From an uncultured Lachnospiraceae bacterium (GTDB lineage Bacteria; Bacillota; Clostridia; Lachnospirales; Lachnospiraceae), in assembly GCA_934351705.1 (NCBI GenBank), contig CAKRJK010000027.1, forward strand, positions 1-10,094: a stretch of 10,094 bases of DNA, read 5' to 3'. Position numbers and translations under genes: made by a program. Shown one piece after another: positions 1 through 6,001 of the stretch. The notes beneath the pieces are model-generated. The model was given only the letters and a program-made list of their open reading frames with translations. It made no database searches and was not told the origin of the DNA. Within the stretch, counting starts at the first letter, position 1, and each line of letters opens with the position of its first letter.

Positions 1-77
1 TATCAGGTAGATAGGGCAGAGGTGGAAGTACAGCAATGTATGGAGCTGACTGTTACTAATCGGTCGAGGGCTTGACC
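1..77 (+). rRNA. 23S ribosomal RNA, 3' end (partial)
   Basis: The first ~77 bases match the conserved 3' terminus of clostridial 23S rRNA: the stretch with GGTGGAAGTACAGCAATG, then ACTGTTACTAATCGGTCGAG and the terminal GGCTTGACC that closes helix 1. The rest of the gene lies upstream of the window. The exact 3' end is placed by resemblance to other Firmicutes and could differ by a few bases. The strand is set by the orientation of this conserved end, and the tRNA genes downstream run the same way. Confidence 0.93.
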
Positions 78-261
78 TAGAGAACTTAGGGAAATCGAGC
101 GAAGCGAAGATTGAGCTTAGTTCGAAGGTCGTTCCGAGGAACTTAGCGAGAGCGAGTCGAAAGACGAAGCTCGAGGTTAGTGAACGGAACTTCCTTATGA
201 AATCCTAAGTAGAATCGGAAAAATCTGTATGAAGTTTTGAAGGTACTGAGTGCCTGAAAAA
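78..261 (+). other. Distal rRNA spacer with repeated GAACTTAG motifs, no 5S rRNA
   Basis: This spacer follows the 23S rRNA. GAACTTAG occurs at 82-89 and again at 139-146. Each copy opens a purine-rich block of CGAG/CGAAG units that ends in a TTAG-containing arm: CTTAGTTC at 116-123 and GGTTAG at 175-180. GTTCCG (131-136) can pair with CGGAAC (185-190), so at least the second block can fold. The bases around 234-257 (GAAGTTTTGAAGGTACTGAG and following) resemble sequence commonly seen just after clostridial 23S genes. The conserved 5S core (CCGAAC-type loop) was looked for and not found. I see no credible protein gene; a minus-strand reading frame here overlaps the tRNA and has no recognisable product. 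Confidence 0.6.
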
Positions 262-389
262 GCAATCTACGACAAACTCGAAAGCAAAAGCTTTCTCGTT
301 CGTGGCTGTCGCCACATTCATAATAAATCATCAGATGGTGAGCAAGCTCCCCACTGATAATGTTATCATGAATGTTTCTCGTAGCTTGC
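262..389 (+). other. Highly foldable RNA segment in the 23S-tRNA spacer (unknown)
   Basis: These bases can form a closed multi-branch structure. Outer stem: GCAA (262-265) plus CTACGA (267-272) pairs with TCGTAG (379-384) plus TTGC (386-389), with one mismatch. First inner hairpin: GAAAGC-AAAA-GCTTTC (280-295). Second: GTGGC-TGTC-GCCAC (302-315). A third arm pairs ATTCAT (316-321) with ATGAAT (368-373), then ATCAG (330-334) with CTGAT (354-358), then TGG and GAG with CCA and CTC around a CAAG loop (343-346). The segment sits where a 5S rRNA would be expected and is about that size, but lacks 5S consensus sequence. It could be a processing structure in the rRNA-tRNA transcript or a separate small RNA. 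The pairing was found by eye and no folding energy was computed. Confidence 0.45.
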
Positions 390-397
390 ACGGATGA

Positions 398-469
<72 letters not shown>

Positions 470-509
470 CTCTTTTTTTTATAAGAGGAAAAAGGAAAAG
501 AAGGAAAGA

Positions 510-581
510 GGCCCCGTGGTCAAGCGGTTAAGACATCGCCCTTTCACGGCGGTAACACGGGTTCGATTCCCGTCGGGGTCA
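510..581 (+). tRNA. tRNA-Glu (anticodon TTC)
   Basis: The acceptor stem GGCCCCG pairs with CGGGGTC (one G-T). The D-arm is GTC...GAC, the anticodon arm is TCGCC-CTTTCAC-GGCGG with anticodon TTC, and the T-arm is ACGGG-TTCGATT-CCCGT. The discriminator is A581 and CCA is not encoded. It lies 40 bp after tRNA-Asn with no promoter visible between, so the two are likely cotranscribed. Confidence 0.97.
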
Positions 582-622
582 TTAAAAAAGTTTTTTTGCA
601 TATACTATTGTTAGAAAACATT

Positions 623-641
623 TAAGATAAGAATTATCTTA
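623..641 (+). other. 8-bp inverted repeat between tRNA-Glu and tRNA-Cys
   Basis: TAAGATAA (623-630), loop GAA, TTATCTTA (634-641) make a perfect 8-bp hairpin. It is A/T-rich and followed by AGGGTTTTGA rather than a real T-run. It is therefore a weak terminator at best and could equally be a processing stem between tRNA units. No convincing -35/-10 pair was found in 582-654 for the first tRNA-Cys gene. Confidence 0.4.
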
Positions 642-654
642 GGGTTTTGAATAA

Positions 655-725
655 GGCGACATAGCCAAGTGGTAAGGCACGGGTCTGCAACACCCTTATC
701 ACCAGTTCGAATCTGGTTGTCGCCT
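655..725 (+). tRNA. tRNA-Cys (anticodon GCA), copy 1
   Basis: The acceptor stem GGCGACA pairs with TGTCGCC. The D-arm is GCC...GGC, the anticodon loop is CTGCAAC with anticodon GCA, and the T-arm is ACCAG-TTCGAAT-CTGGT. The discriminator is T725, as expected for bacterial tRNA-Cys. The base of the anticodon stem (CGGGT/ACCCT) has a C-T mismatch at 27-43. CCA is not encoded. The gene is base-for-base identical to the copy at 841-911 and has its own terminator. Confidence 0.96.
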
Positions 726-730
726 CTTTA

Positions 731-758
731 GTTCCATAGTTTCTATGGAACTTTTTTT
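731..758 (+). terminator. Intrinsic terminator after tRNA-Cys copy 1
   Basis: GTTCCATAG (731-739), loop TTT, and CTATGGAAC (743-751) form a perfect 9-bp stem followed by seven T (752-758). This is a textbook rho-independent terminator that closes the rRNA/tRNA transcript. Confidence 0.92.
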
Positions 759-786
759 ATAAATTCCAGAAATGCCATTCAAACTA

Positions 787-815
787 TTGACGAAAGAGAA
801 AGACTTTGATAAGAT
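787..815 (+). promoter_or_regulatory. Promoter of tRNA-Cys copy 2
   Basis: A -35 box TTGACG (787-792) is followed after 17 bp by TAAGAT (810-815). The -10 is preceded by TG at 807-808, giving an extended -10 (TGaTAAGAT). Predicted initiation near 822 leaves a leader of about 20 nt before the tRNA at 841. Since the previous transcript ends at 758, a separate promoter is expected here. Confidence 0.7.
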
Positions 816-840
816 AAATAAGTGCTAAAAAGGCATACAG

Positions 841-911
841 GGCGACATAGCCAAGTGGTAAGGCACGGGTCTGCAACACCCTTATCACCAGTTCGAATCT
901 GGTTGTCGCCT
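841..911 (+). tRNA. tRNA-Cys (anticodon GCA), copy 2
   Basis: All 71 bases are identical to the copy at 655-725, including the 27-43 C-T mismatch, anticodon GCA and discriminator T. The flanks of the two copies are unrelated, so only the gene itself is duplicated or kept identical. It has its own promoter at 787-815 and a hairpin follows at 920-942. Confidence 0.96.
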
Positions 912-919
912 TTTTACAA

Positions 920-948
920 CCCTCATGTGATTTACATGAGGGAATTTT
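920..948 (+). terminator. Hairpin after tRNA-Cys copy 2, probable weak terminator
   Basis: CCCTCATGT (920-928), loop GATTT, and ACATGAGGG (934-942) make a perfect 9-bp stem followed by AATTTT. The T-run is short, so some transcription may continue into the membrane-protein gene 21 bp further on, which lacks a clear promoter of its own. Confidence 0.65.
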
Positions 949-969
949 AATTTATAAAGAGGAATGGAT

Positions 970-1863
970 ATGGATTTACAAATTATTGCAGCACCTCTCA
1001 TAGGTGGAATTATAGGTTTAATTACAAACGGTTTGGCAATACGGATGTTGTTTCGCCCATATAAAGAGATAAAGTTGGGAAAATTTCGTGTGCCGTTTAC
1101 ACCGGGATTAATTCCAAAAGAGAAAGGAAGAATTGCCGGAGCAGTCGGAAAGATTGTCGGAAACGAGTTATTGGACAGTGAGACCTTAGAAAAAGCACTT
1201 TGTTCCGAAGAACTTCAGGAAGCATATTTTAAGAAATATGACAAGATTATCGGAGAATTAAAGGCAGATAACCGGACACTGAGACAGTATCTGCAGGAAA
1301 AAGATTTCTTTGAGATAGCGGAGGACAGTGCGAAAAGTGGCATCGGCAAAAAAGCAGGTCTTTTCATAGCAGATAAATTAGTAGAAGAAAACATCAGCAT
1401 GACGTTGATCGATTACGCGGTAGCTGAGGTTACCCAGAATTTGAATCCGATGATAAAAGGCATGGCGATGGGTGCTATTGAATCCGCAAAAATGCCGTTA
1501 TCATTAAAGATGGATAACATGATCTTAGAAAAAGCACCCGGATACATCGAAGGGTATATCGGAACAGAGTACGATAAATGGATGGACAAGCCGATGTGTG
1601 AGGTAATGCAGCTTTTAGAGGAGAAACTTCCACGGCTCAGATACCAGATATGGATTGTTTATGAGACCTTTATAGAAGAAAAGGCAAATGCATTTATCGC
1701 TAAGATCAATATTCCGAAGGTTGTGGAAGACCGGATCAACGAATATGATGTCGCAGAATTGGAAAAGATGATCTTGGAAATAGCAAAGAAGGAGTTAAAT
1801 GCTTTAATCTGGTTAGGCGGCTTGTTGGGAATGTTAATGGGATTTGTAAATCTTTTATTCTAG
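970..1863 (+). CDS. DUF445 family membrane protein (YheB-like)
   Basis: A predicted 297-residue membrane-anchored protein of the DUF445 family, whose molecular role is not established; B. subtilis YheB is a longer relative. The N-terminus is a hydrophobic segment (about residues 5-27) containing the family signature G-x-x-T-N-x-L-A-I (TN at 19-20), followed by FRPY (28-31) and FTPGLIPKEKGR (43-54). A long charged, mostly helical middle follows, and a second hydrophobic segment ends the protein (about 275-297). This suggests both ends lie in the membrane with a soluble centre. Start choice: ATG codons occur at 964 and 970. AGAGG at 958-962 is 1 base from the first but 7 from the second, so 970 is preferred. 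Transcription may come from readthrough of the tRNA-Cys unit. Family assignment is firm; function is unknown. Confidence 0.9.
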   Translation: MDLQIIAAPLIGGIIGLITNGLAIRMLFRPYKEIKLGKFRVPFTPGLIPKEKGRIAGAVGKIVGNELLDSETLEKALCSEELQEAYFKKYDKIIGELKADNRTLRQYLQEKDFFEIAEDSAKSGIGKKAGLFIADKLVEENISMTLIDYAVAEVTQNLNPMIKGMAMGAIESAKMPLSLKMDNMILEKAPGYIEGYIGTEYDKWMDKPMCEVMQLLEEKLPRLRYQIWIVYETFIEEKANAFIAKINIPKVVEDRINEYDVAELEKMILEIAKKELNALIWLGGLLGMLMGFVNLLF

Positions 1864-1869
1864 AAAGTA

Positions 1870-1913
1870 AGAGAGTTGTGTACAAGATATTTCTTCGTAC
1901 ACAACTCTCTTTG
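1870..1913. terminator. Bidirectional terminator between DUF445 gene and acs
   Basis: AGAGAGTTGTGTAC (1870-1883) pairs perfectly with GTACACAACTCTCT (1897-1910). The loop can add AAGA/TCTT pairs (1884-1887 with 1892-1895). The hairpin lies between two convergent genes, 6 bp after one stop and 22 bp after the other. TTT follows on the plus strand, and T-rich sequence (TTACTTTC) follows on the minus strand. The T-runs are modest but the 14-bp stem is strong, so it probably serves both genes. Confidence 0.8.
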
Positions 1914-1932
1914 TATAAATTGGGAAAATTTA

Positions 1933-3924
1933 TTACTCAATGCGTGCGTTGTTGATGTCATCAAAAACTTTTGCATCCATAAGGATGTTGAGCATAGCAT
2001 CGCCGATTTCATTTACTTCATTTGAAGCAATTTTACGAAGTACACGACGTACAATTTTACCGGAACGGTTCTTTGGCATTTCTTTGACAAATTGAATTTT
2101 GCCCGGAGTAGCGATTGGTCCGATGTCAGCACGTACAATCGATTTTAATTTTGCACGAATGTCATCTTCATTGCCCTTACATTCATTGTTCAGGATAACG
2201 AAAGCATACAAATCTTCGCCTTTTACCGGATGAGGGAAGCCTACAACGGCAGCTTCAACAACATCAGGATCAGAGCATAATGCTTTTTCTATTTCAACTG
2301 TACCGAGACGATGTCCTGAAATATTTACAACGTCATCAATACGTCCTGTAATCCAGAAGTATCCGTCTTCATCTTTGTAAGCACCATCACCGGTGAAGAA
2401 GTAACCCGGCTGCTGTGTAAAGTAACCTTCAATATAGCGTTCCGGTTCGCCGTAGAGTGTACGCATTATGCCCGGCCAGGAAGAAGCAAGGCAAAGCTCA
2501 CCTTTTTCATTTACGTCAGCTTCTTCGGCAGGTTCCTCTTGTGAAGTTCTCGCTCGAAGAATTACCGGTTTTACTCCGAAGAACGGAAGTCCGGCACTTC
2601 CCGGTTTTGCTCCCATCGCACCCGGTAACGTAGAAATCAGGATACCACCTGCCTCGGTCTGCCACCATGTATCCACGATAGGACAGTGGTCATGACCGAT
2701 ATTATGATAAAACCATTGCCATGCCTCAGGGTTAATCGGCTCACCTACGGAACCTAAAAGTCTCAGAGAAGAAATATCGTGTTTTTCAATCCAAGACACA
2801 TCCTGATTCATCAAAGAACGGATTAAAGTCGGTGCGGTATAGAAAATAGTTGCTTTAAATTTGTCTACAATATGCCATAAACGATCCGGTTCAGGATAAG
2901 TCGGAACCGATTCATACATTAAGGTTGTGGCACCGTTTAAAAGCGGGCCGTAAACAATGTAGGAATGTCCGGTGATCCATCCGATGTCGGCGGTACAGAA
3001 GAAAATATCTTCTTCTCTGTAATCAAAAATATATTTAAAAGTTGTATAGGTATAAAGCATATACCCTGCGGTTGTATGAAGTGTTCCCTTCGGTGTTCCC
3101 GTCGAACCCGAAGTATACATAATAAATAGGGGATCTTCCGCATCCATCGGAACAGCCGGACAGAAATCGGAAATATCATCAGACATTAATTCTTTGGAAA
3201 GAGAAATGTCTCTGTATGTAATATACGGAACTTCAAAATTCACCATACGGTCTACGACGAATACATCATCAATGGTAAGACCGTTGTTTGCACATAACAT
3301 ACATGCTTTGTCTGCATTTGCTTTTGCATTGATCTTCTTACCGGAGCGCCAGTAGCCGTTAGTCGTTACCAGTTTCTTTGCACCGCAGGCAAGCATGCGG
3401 TCTGCCAAAGCCTCGGCTGAGAAACCACCGAATACAACGGTATGTACGGCACCGATACGAGCACATGCCAGCATGATAACCGGCAGCTGCCAGATCATCG
3501 GGAGATACAATACGATACGGTCGCCCTTTTTAACGCCTCGTTTTTTGAGGGCGTTTGCAAAACGACAAACATGTCTTAACAATTCATTATAAGTATATCT
3601 TTTTACATCTGCTTCCGGTTCACCCTGGAAAAGAAGTGCAATCTTATCTCCTCTGCCTTTTTCAATCTGGGCATCTAAGCAGTTGTAACAAATGTTGGTT
3701 TTTCCACCGATAAACCATTCATTGTCACCGATAGCAGGATCGCCGCGGTATACCTGTGTCCACGGTTTAAACCAATGAAAATCCTTTGCAATATAACCCC
3801 AAAATGTTTCCGGATCATCAATGGATTGCTGCCACATTCTCTCATACTCCGCACGGCTCTGAATGCGAGCCTGATCAACAAATTCTCTCTCTGGAAGATA
3901 TAAGTCGTCTTTCTTAATAGGCAT
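1933..3924 (-). CDS. acs: Acetyl-CoA synthetase (AMP-forming)
   Basis: A 663-residue cytoplasmic adenylate-forming enzyme that makes acetyl-CoA from acetate, ATP and CoA via acetyl-AMP. Length and order fit the Acs family: an N-terminal cap with EYERMW and DPETFWG, the ATP-binding loop YTSGSTGTPKG (about 270-280), the TADIGWITGHSY region (about 311-322), and WWQTEAGG (about 420-427). That tryptophan pair marks the small acetyl pocket rather than longer acyl chains. The hinge region TGRIDDVVNISGHRLG follows (about 526-541), then NRSGKIVRR near the C-terminus with the catalytic lysine at about 623, the site acetylated in studied homologues. Start choice: an upstream TTG at 3939 overlaps the GGGGGA ribosome site (3932-3937), which is 7 bases before ATG 3924. 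The gene appears monocistronic with its own promoter. No key residue seems missing. Assimilating acetate is the likely role. Confidence 0.96.
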   Translation of the reverse strand: MPIKKDDLYLPEREFVDQARIQSRAEYERMWQQSIDDPETFWGYIAKDFHWFKPWTQVYRGDPAIGDNEWFIGGKTNICYNCLDAQIEKGRGDKIALLFQGEPEADVKRYTYNELLRHVCRFANALKKRGVKKGDRIVLYLPMIWQLPVIMLACARIGAVHTVVFGGFSAEALADRMLACGAKKLVTTNGYWRSGKKINAKANADKACMLCANNGLTIDDVFVVDRMVNFEVPYITYRDISLSKELMSDDISDFCPAVPMDAEDPLFIMYTSGSTGTPKGTLHTTAGYMLYTYTTFKYIFDYREEDIFFCTADIGWITGHSYIVYGPLLNGATTLMYESVPTYPEPDRLWHIVDKFKATIFYTAPTLIRSLMNQDVSWIEKHDISSLRLLGSVGEPINPEAWQWFYHNIGHDHCPIVDTWWQTEAGGILISTLPGAMGAKPGSAGLPFFGVKPVILRARTSQEEPAEEADVNEKGELCLASSWPGIMRTLYGEPERYIEGYFTQQPGYFFTGDGAYKDEDGYFWITGRIDDVVNISGHRLGTVEIEKALCSDPDVVEAAVVGFPHPVKGEDLYAFVILNNECKGNEDDIRAKLKSIVRADIGPIATPGKIQFVKEMPKNRSGKIVRRVLRKIASNEVNEIGDAMLNILMDAKVFDDINNARIE

Positions 3925-3949
3925 AATAAATTCCCCCAATCTTTTATTT

Positions 3950-3991
3950 CTTGTATTGTGTTTTATACAAGATTGTATTCAAAAAAATACA
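3950..3991 (-). repeat. Two adjacent inverted repeats in the acs leader
   Basis: CTTGTAT (3950-3956) and ATACAAG (3965-3971) are perfect 7-bp inverted arms 8 bases apart. Immediately next, TGTATT (3974-3979) and AATACA (3986-3991) form a second pair 6 bases apart. Both share a TGTAT/ATACA core. They fall between the predicted transcription start and the ribosome site of acs, so they could be operator sites or leader hairpins. No regulator is recognised; A/T-rich sequence produces such repeats fairly often. Confidence 0.4.
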
Positions 3992-4005
3992 TCTCCTATA
4001 ATTAC

Positions 4006-4033
4006 ATTTTACACATTGTTAAAAGTTTGTCAA
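4006..4033 (-). promoter_or_regulatory. Promoter of acs
   Basis: On the minus strand TTGACA (4033-4028) is a perfect -35. TAAAAT (4011-4006) follows after 16 bp and matches the -10 consensus at five of six bases. Initiation near 3999 gives a leader of about 75 nt. The flanking intergenic stretch (about 4034-4106) is very A/T-rich and shows nothing else. Confidence 0.65.
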
Positions 4034-4106
4034 TAGTAAATTGTTATTTTTTTAACAAGTTTTTTTATGTAGGTTGTGGAGTACTTATATTATAAAATAA
4101 ATTACG

Positions 4107-4146
4107 AAAAAAGGCAAAAAAAACTGTAAAAAAGTTTCTTTTGCCT
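4107..4146 (-). terminator. Intrinsic terminator of tyrS
   Basis: Reading the minus strand, AGGCAAAAGAAACT (4146-4133) pairs with the complement of 4112-4125 as a 14-bp stem with one mismatch and a 7-base loop, followed by TTTTT (4111-4107). It begins 36 bp past the tyrS stop codon. On the plus strand no T-run follows directly, so it acts in the tyrS direction. Confidence 0.82.
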
Positions 4147-4181
4147 AAAATATTTTTAAACTTTTGATAATATCAAGAAAA

Positions 4182-5408
4182 TTATGCTTCAAAAACTACT
4201 TTGCAGAACTTTTTCTTTCCTCGTTTTACTACTTTTCCTTCTGCAAAATCGGAAGGAGTGTAGGAGGTATGAACGTCTGTCACTTTTTCACCGTCTACGG
4301 TAACACCGCCCTGCTCGGTATTTCTGCGAGCCTCTGAACGGGAAGCTGCCAATCCTGCAGCGACAAGGACGCCGAGAATATCAATAGAGCCGTCTCTGAA
4401 ATCAGAATCTTTTAAAGAAACTGTCGGCATGTTTTCTGCATTTCCGCCGCCGGAGAACAATGCTCTGGAGCTTTCCTGTGCTTTTGCGGCTTCTTCTTCG
4501 CCGTGAACTAATTTTGTCAATTCAAATGCGAGAATTTCTTTTGCCAGATTTAACTGGCTGCCTTCCCATGAATTCATTTTTTCGATTTCTTCTATCGGAA
4601 GGAAGGTCAACATACGGATACATTTTAAGACATCCGCATCAGCGACATTTCTCCAATATTGATAAAAATCAAACGGGGAAGTTTTGTTTGGATCAAGCCA
4701 GACAGCACCGCTTTGGGTTTTTCCCATTTTTTTACCCTCTGAATTTAAAAGCAGAGTAATGGTCATAGCGTAAGCGTCTTTGCCGAGCTTACGGCGGATC
4801 AATTCGGTTCCGCCAAGCATGTTGCTCCATTGGTCATCACCGCCGAACTGCATATTGCAGCCGTATTTTTGGTATAATGCGTAAAAATCATAACTCTGCA
4901 TGATCATATAGTTAAATTCTAAGAAACTCAATCCTTTTTCCATACGCTGTTTGTAGCATTCTGCTGTCAGCATACGGTTTACGGAAAAGTGAGGTCCGAC
5001 TTCACGTAAAACATCAACGTAGTTTAAGTCCATTAACCAATCGGCATTGTTGACCATAAGAGCTTTTCCGTCGGAAAAATCAATAAATTTGCTCATCTGT
5101 TCTTTGAAGCAGTCACAGTTGTGCTGTATGGTTTCCGGTGTCATCATCTGGCGCATATCTGTTCTGCCGGACGGATCACCTATCATACCGGTACCGCCGC
5201 CGATCAAAGCAATCGGTTTGTTGCCTGCCATCTGCAAACGTTTCATTAAACAAAGTGCCATGAAATGTCCTACATGAAGGCTGTCTGCCGTCGGATCAAA
5301 GCCGATATAAAAAGTAGCTTTTCCGTTGTTAATTAATTCTTTGATTTCTTCTTCATCGGTAACCTGTGCGATAAGACCGCGTGCTACCAGTTCGTCATAT
5401 AAAGTCAT
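4182..5408 (-). CDS. tyrS: Tyrosyl-tRNA synthetase
   Basis: A 408-residue class I synthetase that charges tRNA-Tyr with tyrosine in the cytoplasm. The Rossmann-fold catalytic domain carries [13 protein letters not shown] with the HIGH-type motif HVGH at 45-48. It also has the tyrosine-binding region around [10 protein letters not shown] and GGDDQWSN, and KMGKT (227-231) as the KMSKS-type loop. The C-terminal part (about 340-408) is an S4-type RNA-binding domain ([19 protein letters not shown]). Length and order are normal for bacterial TyrRS of the TyrS type. Start: ATG 5408 has AGGAGGAA 5 bases upstream. The gene is alone in its transcript, read from a tyrosine T-box leader and ended by the hairpin at 4107-4146. 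Charging level of tRNA-Tyr should therefore control its expression. Confidence 0.97.
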   Translation of the reverse strand: MTLYDELVARGLIAQVTDEEEIKELINNGKATFYIGFDPTADSLHVGHFMALCLMKRLQMAGNKPIALIGGGTGMIGDPSGRTDMRQMMTPETIQHNCDCFKEQMSKFIDFSDGKALMVNNADWLMDLNYVDVLREVGPHFSVNRMLTAECYKQRMEKGLSFLEFNYMIMQSYDFYALYQKYGCNMQFGGDDQWSNMLGGTELIRRKLGKDAYAMTITLLLNSEGKKMGKTQSGAVWLDPNKTSPFDFYQYWRNVADADVLKCIRMLTFLPIEEIEKMNSWEGSQLNLAKEILAFELTKLVHGEEEAAKAQESSRALFSGGGNAENMPTVSLKDSDFRDGSIDILGVLVAAGLAASRSEARRNTEQGGVTVDGEKVTDVHTSYTPSDFAEGKVVKRGKKKFCKVVFEA

Positions 5409-5475
5409 GTTGTTCCTCCTGTTTTCATTTTGTGATTGCGGCGTTTTACGTGGCTTGGCCGGTTCATTTTCAAAT

Positions 5476-5760
5476 AAAAAAACCTCGTCCCAATCAAAGG
5501 ACGAGGAAAAATACCCGTGTTACCACCTAAGTTCATAAACAGCTCACACTGTTTACCTTGTCAAGTACAGCAAAAAGCGATACTCCTGCACGTTAACGTG
5601 TGCAAATCCGTCACAGCCTACTATATACAATAAGTATATCTTCAGTGTGAAGCTCCAAGATGTATTCAAAACAAGCCGTACCTGCACCTCTCAGCAACCG
5701 GTAACTCTCTGTAAGCCGTGTCTTATTCCTACTTCTTCTTTTCAACGCCAATATCAAACT
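5476..5760 (-). promoter_or_regulatory. Tyrosine-specific T-box riboswitch, tyrS leader
   Basis: The minus strand shows the canonical T-box parts in order. Stem I distal sequences AGAGAG and GGTTGCTGAGAGGTGCAGG lie near 5680-5710. A specifier loop GAATACATC has the tyrosine codon TAC at 5664-5662. The T-box AGGTGGTAACACGGG lies at 5528-5514, where TGGT can pair with the tRNA end ACCA. The terminator is CCTCGTCC (5506-5499), an 8-base loop, GGACGAGG (5490-5483) and seven T (5482-5476). Uncharged tRNA-Tyr pairs with the specifier and the TGGT bulge, favouring the antiterminator and letting transcription reach tyrS. The leader runs about 285 nt from the predicted start near 5760. About 67 nt between the terminator and the start codon hold only the ribosome site. 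Confidence 0.96.
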
Positions 5761-5766
5761 ATCGTC

Positions 5767-5795
5767 ATTATATGTGGAAAAAAACACTTTGTCAA
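5767..5795 (-). promoter_or_regulatory. Promoter of the tyrS T-box transcript
   Basis: On the minus strand, TTGACA (5795-5790), a 17-bp spacer and TATAAT (5772-5767) match the sigma-A consensus at all twelve positions. Such a strong promoter fits a gene whose output is limited by downstream attenuation. Its -35 lies in the left arm of the palindrome at 5788-5813. Confidence 0.93.
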
Positions 5796-5813
5796 CAAAA
5801 AATTGTTGACAAA
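5788..5813. repeat. Palindrome joining two divergent promoters
   Basis: TTTGTCAACAA (5788-5798), spacer AAAA, and TTGTTGACAAA (5803-5813) form a perfect 11-bp inverted repeat. The left arm contains the minus-strand -35 of tyrS and the right arm the plus-strand -35 of the mntP unit. Only 10 bp separate the two -35 boxes, so two polymerases could hardly bind together. A regulator binding the palindrome would cover both promoters. Confidence 0.85.
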
Positions 5814-5834
5814 TAAAAAAACCTCTTATATGAT
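5806..5834 (+). promoter_or_regulatory. Promoter of the mntP riboswitch transcript
   Basis: TTGACA (5806-5811) is followed after 17 bp by TATGAT (5829-5834), matching consensus at eleven of twelve positions. Predicted initiation is near 5841, a few bases before the start of riboswitch stem P1 at 5849, which is the expected arrangement. Confidence 0.88.
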
Positions 5835-5840
5835 AGGAAA

Positions 5841-5966
5841 AGATATTCCGTGAGGGAGTAGTTCGCGAGCAATCGTGATTTGTCAACAAACCCGATCATC
5901 AGATCTGGCAAATCTTAATGAATGAGACTCATGTATATCAGGTTTCCTGATATACGTGGGTTTTTT
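5841..5966 (+). promoter_or_regulatory. Manganese-sensing yybP-ykoY riboswitch with terminator
   Basis: This region carries the hallmarks of the yybP-ykoY class. P1 5' strand CGTGAG (5849-5854) is followed by GGAGTAG (5855-5861). P2 is CGCGA-GCAA-TCGTG (5864-5877) with a GNRA-type loop. Another stem is closed by ATTTG/CAAAT with GATC-ATCA-GATC (5894-5905) at its tip, then comes AATGAGA and the P1 3' strand CTCATG (5928-5933). That last strand also forms the base of a terminator: ACTCATGTATATCAGG pairs with CCTGATATACGTGGGT around a TTT loop, then T5. P1 and the full terminator stem are mutually exclusive. Mn2+ binding should stabilise P1 and allow readthrough into mntP, as known for this class in Firmicutes. 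The placement before an MntP gene supports the call. Confidence 0.93.
5927..5966 (+). terminator. Regulated terminator of the manganese riboswitch
   Basis: A stem of up to 16 bp (5927-5942 with 5946-5961, allowing G-T pairs) closes on a TTT loop. It is followed by a T-run ending at 5966. Its base (5928-5933) is the same sequence that forms the 3' side of riboswitch P1, so the hairpin should be weakened when the aptamer is folded. Confidence 0.88.
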
Positions 5967-6001
5967 GTTTGCAAAAAATAAGACAAAAGAAAGGAAAAAG
6001 T

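Noticed and set aside
473..480. Run of eight T after tRNA-Asn as an intrinsic terminator
   Set aside because: No dedicated hairpin precedes it apart from the tRNA itself, and tRNA-Glu follows 40 bp later without a visible promoter.
931..958. Possible promoter TTTACA-16-TATAAA directly before the DUF445 gene
   Set aside because: It would start transcription within a few bases of the start codon, excluding the ribosome site AGAGG at 958-962, and its -35 lies in the terminator hairpin.
964..969. Start of the DUF445 gene at ATG 964
   Set aside because: The ribosome site would be only one base away; ATG 970 is spaced normally.
3925..3939. Start of acs at TTG 3939
   Set aside because: The TTG overlaps the GGGGGA ribosome site that properly serves ATG 3924, and Acs proteins normally start near this Met.
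5611..5889. Reading frames on both strands across 5611-5889
   Set aside because: The region is fully explained by the T-box leader, two promoters and the manganese riboswitch; the frames have no ribosome sites.
5969..6001. Extended mntP start at TTG 5969
   Set aside because: It follows the terminator T-run with no ribosome site and adds a non-conserved basic leader before the usual MGFIELL start.
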